From: an uncultured Bacilli bacterium
Lineage (GTDB): Bacteria > Bacillota_I > Bacilli_A > RF39 > UBA660
NCBI GenBank assembly: GCA_944332645.1
Contig: CALVKK010000040.1
Span: forward strand, 1-9,429
DNA length: 9,429 nt
Direction: 5' to 3'
Below are positions 5,781-9,429 of the stretch, one piece after another. The translations under genes were made by a program, and so were the position numbers. Position 1 is the first letter of the stretch. Every line of letters starts with the position of its first letter. A model generated the notes under the pieces. It was not told the origin of the DNA and searched no databases. It saw only the letters and a program-made list of their open reading frames with translations.

Positions 5781-7216
5781 TAGTTTTCCTCCTTTGAAAA
5801 AATGGCCAATTCTTTTTCAAGATAGCTAGCTAATTGATAAATTTTATCTTCTTCAAAGTAATTACCAATTATCTGCATCCCAATCGGTAATTTACCTTTA
5901 AATCCTATCGGCAAACTTAAGGCTGGAAGCCCTGCCATATTAACAGGAATAGTAAGTAAATCATCATAGAAACTTTTTAAAGCATCGTCTTGTTTTACCC
6001 CTAATTTATAAGCTACATCAGTATTAGTTGGTCCAATAATTAAATCGTATTTTGCAAGACAATCTTTGAAACTATCCGTCATTGCTTTTCTTAATTTTAA
6101 AGCTTTATAATAGTAAATTTGTACATTTTCACCGCTTAAAATATGAGAGCCAATCATAATTCTTCTTTTTACTTCGTTGCCAAAACCTAATGTTCTAGTT
6201 TGTTTATATAATTGATCGATGTTTTTAAAGTCGTCGATTTTTAATCCATACCTAACTCCGTCATATCGAGCTAAGTTACTGCTAGCTTCACCTAAAGCAA
6301 TAACCTGATATAAAGGAATAGCATACTCTAGATAAGAGATGTCGACATAATCAATTTGACAACCTTTATTTTTTAATAACTTAATAATTTTTTCTATATT
6401 ACTACGAATTTCACTATCGATAACATCACTCATATAGTAATTAGGAATAGCAATTTTTAAATTAGTTATGTCTTTGCCAATTAACGAAGTATAATCCTTA
6501 ACTATTTGAGATGAAGAAGTTAAATCGTTTTTATCATATCCACTAATTGCATTCAAAAGTAACGCATTTTCATAAACATTACGAGTAATAGGACCAACTT
6601 GATCTAAACTAGAAGCAAAAGCTATAACACCATATCTAGATACTCTACCATATGTTGGTTTTAGTCCTACTAAACCACAGAAACTAGAAGGCTGTCTAAT
6701 TGAACCACCTGTATCCGTCCCTAGAGAAAAAGGAGTAATTCTAGCAGCCACACAGGCAGCTGAACCAGAAGAAGAACCACCAGGAGTTAATGATTGATCC
6801 CAAGGGTTTAAAGTATTACCAAAATAACTTGTCTCTCCTGTTGAAGCCATTGCAAATTCGTCCATATTCGTTTTGCCAATAATAATCATGTTTTTATCAT
6901 TAATTTTCGTTATAACTGTCGCGTCATAAATTGGAATAAAATCCTCCAAAATATGACTAGCAGCTGTCGTCCTCAAATCTTTTGTAACAATATTATCCTT
7001 AATAGCGATCGGAAGACCAAAAAGAAGATTATCCACTTCTTTATTTTCTAATTCAATCGCTTTCTTAATAGCTTCTTCTTTATTTAAAGTAATAAAGCAA
7101 TTTAATTTAGTTTCTTCAATTCTTTGAAAAGATTCTAAGACCAAATCGATTGGCTTTATTTCTCTATTTTTTAATTTTTCATTAATAGTTTTTATATCTA
7201 AATCTAAATATCTCAT
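5780..7216 (-). CDS. gatA: Asp-tRNA(Asn)/Glu-tRNA(Gln) amidotransferase subunit A
   Basis: GatA is the glutaminase subunit. An amidase-signature enzyme, it hydrolyses glutamine and passes ammonia through a channel to GatB. The 478-residue protein keeps the Ser-cisSer-Lys triad: Lys73 in AIKDN, the cis-Ser148 in GGSSSGSAA (146-154) and the nucleophile Ser172 in DTGGSIRQP (168-176). The 75- and 24-residue spacings equal those of the Lys79/Ser154/Ser178 triad of Staphylococcus aureus GatA. MDEFAMASTGETSYFGNTLNPW (118-139) is another family hallmark. The one small change is Ser150, where many homologues have Gly in the GGSSGGSAA loop. The start overlaps the gatC stop as ATGA, and AAAGGTGA (7221-7228) inside the end of gatC is the ribosome site. 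Together with gatB and gatC it implies tRNA-dependent synthesis of Gln-tRNA and/or Asn-tRNA in this organism. Confidence 0.98.
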   Translation of the reverse strand: MRYLDLDIKTINEKLKNREIKPIDLVLESFQRIEETKLNCFITLNKEEAIKKAIELENKEVDNLLFGLPIAIKDNIVTKDLRTTAASHILEDFIPIYDATVITKINDKNMIIIGKTNMDEFAMASTGETSYFGNTLNPWDQSLTPGGSSSGSAACVAARITPFSLGTDTGGSIRQPSSFCGLVGLKPTYGRVSRYGVIAFASSLDQVGPITRNVYENALLLNAISGYDKNDLTSSSQIVKDYTSLIGKDITNLKIAIPNYYMSDVIDSEIRSNIEKIIKLLKNKGCQIDYVDISYLEYAIPLYQVIALGEASSNLARYDGVRYGLKIDDFKNIDQLYKQTRTLGFGNEVKRRIMIGSHILSGENVQIYYYKALKLRKAMTDSFKDCLAKYDLIIGPTNTDVAYKLGVKQDDALKSFYDDLLTIPVNMAGLPALSLPIGFKGKLPIGMQIIGNYFEEDKIYQLASYLEKELAIFSKEEN

Positions 7217-7497
7217 TCAATCACCTTTGGTACTATAATATAATCACCTTTTGTTCTCTTCGCATTTTTAAATACTTCAGACCTGCTAACATGTGTTTCG
7301 ATTATATCCTCACTATAACAATTTTGATTAGTAGTTGGACTAATCATTATTGACTTATCGGGAATATCAACTTTCAATATTTTATCTATCTCAGTTAATA
7401 TATCTGTTAATTGTTTTTGATAAAGTTCCATTTCGTTATCTTTAATATCTAATTTTGCTAAATTTGCTATATGATTTACTTTTTCTTTACTTATCAT
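7213..7497 (-). CDS. gatC: Asp-tRNA(Asn)/Glu-tRNA(Gln) amidotransferase subunit C
   Basis: GatC is the small subunit that wraps around GatA and helps it assemble with GatB. The protein is 94 residues from the chosen ATG, a normal length. The N-terminal KVNHIANLAKLDI (about 6-18) is the family's first helix. A central amphipathic helix carries LTDILTEIDKI, and GDYIIVPKVIE is the conserved C-terminal end. An upstream in-frame ATG at 7503 would add two residues, but only 1 nt separates it from GGAGG (7505-7509). ATG 7497 has a 7-nt spacing and is preferred. Either way the gene abuts or overlaps the camS stop, and its own TGA overlaps the gatA ATG. Confidence 0.95.
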   Translation of the reverse strand: MISKEKVNHIANLAKLDIKDNEMELYQKQLTDILTEIDKILKVDIPDKSIMISPTTNQNCYSEDIIETHVSRSEVFKNAKRTKGDYIIVPKVIE

Positions 7498-7499
7498 TT

Positions 7500-8474
7500 T
7501 CATTCCTCCAATATGTATGTTTCTATTTTAGTTGCACTACTTTCTTTATCCATAAAACCTTTGATAATATTATTACTTTTTAAACAAACTTTAACACTTA
7601 CGCCATCAAAAGTATTTAAGTTATTAGCGACACCGTTGAAAATGTCTAATATTTCAGATCTTTTAAAATGACTTTTATTGATGATAATATTGACTTCGAT
7701 AAGTTCTTTATTTTTGTATAATCCATATGAATTAATATATACATTGTGATCATTTAAACTATTTTTAATCGCTAAAATAGTATTATAAGTATTGCTATCA
7801 TTATTCATAGTATAATTGCTATCCAGAAGTTGATAATTATAATTTACATAATCGAAATCTAAATTGTTATTTGTCGTTGCCCCGACGTATTTAAAACTTC
7901 CTTTAAAATCATCTTCTAGATAAATCCCAATTACAATGTTAATATTTTTCAATTCCTCTTTTGTACGCATATATTCGTTAAGTTCACGTGCTTTTGCTAG
8001 AGCATAATCTAAAACTATATTATCGTCGATTTCTTTATATTGGTTTTGACCATATTGTTGAACGTTATCAACAACAATAGCTAATGATATTCCTTTTAAC
8101 ACATTATTCGTAGCCAAATAATTTTGCTCATAAATTGCTGTAATATAAGAGGGATTGATTTTAACATCATCGACAACAAATTCGTCTGTTGTATTATATT
8201 GTATGATTAAGTTTTTTAATTCTTCTGTAGTTAAATATTGTCCTTCTTGGTATAATGAATTATTTATTTTAAAATATTCAGAAGATAACATCATTAACAT
8301 TTTGTCAACTTCTTCTTTATTGTATTCTCTGATACTATAACTACCAACTGCTGCTAAATAAGGCGTTGCAACTTGATAATATGAATTATCAATATTAATC
8401 TTAGTAGATTGAGATTCACCACCACAGCCGGTTATGAAAAGACAAACGAATAAAAATAAAACTAACTTTTTCAT
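7500..8474 (-). CDS. camS: CamS-family lipoprotein
   Basis: This predicted secreted lipoprotein has 324 residues from the ATG at 8474. A basic start (MKK), a hydrophobic stretch and a lipobox ITGC give lipidated Cys17, so the mature protein should be anchored to the outer face of the membrane. Segments recalling the CamS/YerH family are YQEGQYLTTEEL (75-86), LKGISLAIVVDNVQQYG (126-142) and NINIVIGIYLEDDFKGSF (177-194). Known CamS proteins take their name from the cAM373 sex-pheromone heptapeptide cut from the signal peptide. Here the seven residues before the Cys (VCLFITG) do not resemble AIFILAS, so pheromone activity is not implied. In Staphylococcus the gene lies near ligA and gatCAB, and here it directly precedes gatC with touching or overlapping ends. 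In-frame GTG 8483 and ATG 8480 are alternative starts. ATG 8474 gives the most typical signal peptide. The ribosome site is weak. Confidence 0.85.
   Translation of the reverse strand: MKKLVLFLFVCLFITGCGGESQSTKINIDNSYYQVATPYLAAVGSYSIREYNKEEVDKMLMMLSSEYFKINNSLYQEGQYLTTEELKNLIIQYNTTDEFVVDDVKINPSYITAIYEQNYLATNNVLKGISLAIVVDNVQQYGQNQYKEIDDNIVLDYALAKARELNEYMRTKEELKNINIVIGIYLEDDFKGSFKYVGATTNNNLDFDYVNYNYQLLDSNYTMNNDSNTYNTILAIKNSLNDHNVYINSYGLYKNKELIEVNIIINKSHFKRSEILDIFNGVANNLNTFDGVSVKVCLKSNNIIKGFMDKESSATKIETYILEE
7505..7509 (-). promoter_or_regulatory. gatC Shine-Dalgarno that decides between two ATGs
   Basis: GGAGG on the minus strand, inside the last codons of camS. It is 1 nt before ATG 7503, which overlaps the camS TGA, and 7 nt before ATG 7497. 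The spacing favours 7497 as the start. Confidence 0.65.
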
Positions 8475-8489
8475 AAACATCACTACTTA

Positions 8490-8498
8490 ATTATATCA
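8490..8498 (-). promoter_or_regulatory. Extended -10 promoter before camS
   Basis: The minus strand reads TGATATAAT, a perfect extended -10. No good -35 is seen at 16-18 nt spacing. Transcription would start near 8483, leaving only about 3-9 nt before the ATGs at 8480 and 8474. It would drive the camS-gatCAB operon with an almost absent leader. Confidence 0.5.
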
Positions 8499-8531
8499 TA
8501 TCTATCCCATTTTTATCTTCACATAACCTTA

Positions 8532-8554
8532 TTTTTTTAATTATTTTAAAAAAA
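8532..8554. repeat. AT-only inverted repeat between recX and camS
   Basis: A 9-bp perfect inverted repeat (8532-8540 with 8546-8554, 5-nt loop) made only of A and T. It is the sole hairpin-like element after recX. With no G-C pairs it is a poor intrinsic terminator, so recX transcripts may read into camS. Confidence 0.35.
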
Positions 8555-8577
8555 TACTGACGTTTTAAGTTGTAAAT

Positions 8578-9336
8578 TTAACAACTTTCTTCGACAGCAC
8601 TATTAATTTCTTCTGTTGAAAATCCTTCACTATATAGCTTTCTCTTTATATTGTAAATCAACTCTTTGCCTTCATATTTTTTGCTTAATTTTTGATATAT
8701 TTTTTGGTATTCTTCTGTTATTGATTTTGTTGTATCTATTTCATCAAGAAGTCTTATTATATCATTTTTGTTATATCCCATACTAATTAATTCATTCAAT
8801 AACTTTGCCTTTAATTTGTAACCACAATACTTGGTGTTTTTTGATTTTTTGGCAATGATTTTTAATATTCTATCATCGATTGTCTTCTGATCGATTTTAG
8901 CTAGTTGTTCAGCAATTATTTGAGGATCGATATCGTGATTATCTAGTGTATTTCTTATTTTATCAGGTCCATCATTAGATAAGTTTAAACGATCAGCAAT
9001 ATAGGCTTGTGTAAAATTAAAGTCATTTATCAAGTTGATTTCTTTTAGTTTTTTTATGATTTTTTCTTGATCTTTAACGTTGACGTTATAGTTATTGAGG
9101 TATATAGCTATTTCTTTTTCACTTCTTAATTTTTTAGTTATATAATTAACAGCTTTATAATATGCCTCATAATAATTATTATCGTTATTTATTTTATTTA
9201 AAGTTTCAGAATCAATAGTTTTATTATATAACAAGCCATGATTGATAATTACATCATCATAAGTTTTAATTTCTTTGCCATCATCTAATAAGATTTTATA
9301 TTTAGTTCCTGATTTTTTTATTTTATCTATTTTCAT
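8578..9336 (-). CDS. recX: Regulatory protein RecX
   Basis: RecX binds RecA filaments and modulates recombination and SOS activity, usually by limiting filament growth. The protein has 252 residues, slightly shorter than the 260-270 usual in Bacillota. A short N-terminal beta region (IDKIKKSGTKYKILLDDGKE, 3-22) precedes the repeated three-helix RecX modules. Recognisable pieces are KAVNYITKKLRSEKEIAIYL (61-80), NLINDFNFTQAYIADRL (101-117) followed by DGPDKIRNTL (122-131), LISMGYNKNDIIRLLDEI (183-200) and KLYSEGFSTEEINSAVEE (233-250). GGAGG (9341-9345) precedes the ATG by 4 nt. The gene has its own promoter, lies about 100 nt from camS, and does not adjoin recA here. No SOS box of the GAAC-N4-GTTC type is visible upstream. 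Confidence 0.9.
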   Translation of the reverse strand: MKIDKIKKSGTKYKILLDDGKEIKTYDDVIINHGLLYNKTIDSETLNKINNDNNYYEAYYKAVNYITKKLRSEKEIAIYLNNYNVNVKDQEKIIKKLKEINLINDFNFTQAYIADRLNLSNDGPDKIRNTLDNHDIDPQIIAEQLAKIDQKTIDDRILKIIAKKSKNTKYCGYKLKAKLLNELISMGYNKNDIIRLLDEIDTTKSITEEYQKIYQKLSKKYEGKELIYNIKRKLYSEGFSTEEINSAVEESC

Positions 9337-9357
9337 ATTACCTCCAACTATAACTAA

Positions 9358-9386
9358 AGTTTATCATCCAAATAGACGTTTGTCAA
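9358..9386 (-). promoter_or_regulatory. recX promoter with consensus -35
   Basis: On the minus strand, a perfect TTGACA (9381-9386) is 17 nt from TAAACT (9358-9363, 4 of 6 matches). Transcription would start near 9351, just upstream of the recX ribosome site. The -35 lies within an 11-nt palindrome, GTTTG-T-CAAAC (9378-9388), which may be an operator. Confidence 0.65.
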
Positions 9387-9402
9387 ACAATTTCTTTAAG
9401 TA

Positions 9403-9426
9403 CAAAAAAATAAGACCTTTGGTCTT
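9403..9426 (-). terminator. Rho-independent terminator of the gene beyond the right edge
   Basis: On the minus strand AAGACC-AAA-GGTCTT (9412-9426, 6-bp stem) is followed by one A-T step and a run of seven T (9409-9403). It ends a minus-strand transcript coming from outside the window and isolates recX from it. Confidence 0.85.
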
Positions 9427-9429
9427 TGC

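Noticed and set aside
4386..8474. Alternative genetic code (TGA as tryptophan)
   Set aside because: TGA ends gatB, gatC and camS at natural family C-termini, and conserved Trp positions use TGG, so the standard bacterial code fits.
8475..8483. GTG 8483 or ATG 8480 as the camS start
   Set aside because: They would add MMF or MF before a textbook MKK signal peptide and have no better ribosome site. They remain possible because the nearby promoter makes all starts nearly leaderless.
8532..8554. Intrinsic terminator after recX
   Set aside because: The inverted repeat consists only of A-T pairs and would form too weak a hairpin. It is listed only as a repeat.
9337..9400. LexA/SOS box upstream of recX
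   Set aside because: No GAAC-N4-GTTC type motif is present. The only palindrome is GTTTGTCAAAC, which does not match.
1..9429. Mobile elements, CRISPR arrays or rRNA genes
   Set aside because: No transposase-, integrase- or Cas-like protein is encoded, no regularly spaced repeats are seen, and no stretch resembles conserved rRNA.

Overview
This strongly AT-rich window comes from a low-GC Gram-positive lineage. The most likely source is an uncultured gut Bacilli/Mollicutes-like bacterium of the RF39/RFN20 type; this placement is an inference from gene content and style. Signs of a Bacillota-type genome are GGAGG Shine-Dalgarno sequences, a CamS lipoprotein next to gatCAB, RecX, and a prepilin-like surface protein with a DUF6273-type 'YGVRPVI' motif. 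TGA ends camS, gatC and gatB at natural C-termini, so the standard bacterial code is used. That argues against Mycoplasma/Spiroplasma. Every supported gene lies on the minus strand, so transcription runs from the right edge to the left edge.

In transcription order: (1) at the right edge, a rho-independent terminator (9403-9426) closes a gene outside the window. (2) recX has its own promoter, with a perfect TTGACA -35. (3) A tight camS-gatC-gatA-gatB operon follows, with junctions that touch or overlap. It encodes a CamS-type lipoprotein and the three-subunit amidotransferase that makes Gln-tRNA(Gln) and/or Asn-tRNA(Asn). (4) A promoter whose -35 overlaps the gatB stop starts a second operon. 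It holds a small membrane-anchored protein of unknown function, a two-TM receptor-like protein (two extracytoplasmic solute-binding-like domains plus a degenerate cytoplasmic GGDEF domain), and a YihY/BrkB-family membrane protein. The first two genes overlap and the last pair is 1 nt apart. (5) The 3' region of this operon can fold into a cloverleaf-like structure and then a strong hairpin terminator. (6) A fresh extended -10 promoter then drives a prepilin-like protein that runs off the left edge.

Housekeeping functions (RecA modulation, tRNA amidation) occupy the right 60 percent. The left 40 percent looks like an envelope/sensing module. The least ordinary parts are the receptor whose GGDEF domain has lost its catalytic residue while keeping guanine-contact positions, its uncharacterised small partner, and the folded 3' region of the operon. 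None of these can be called a new system from sequence alone. No mobile element, CRISPR array, rRNA or convincing tRNA was seen, and no stretch over 300 bases lacks a gene.
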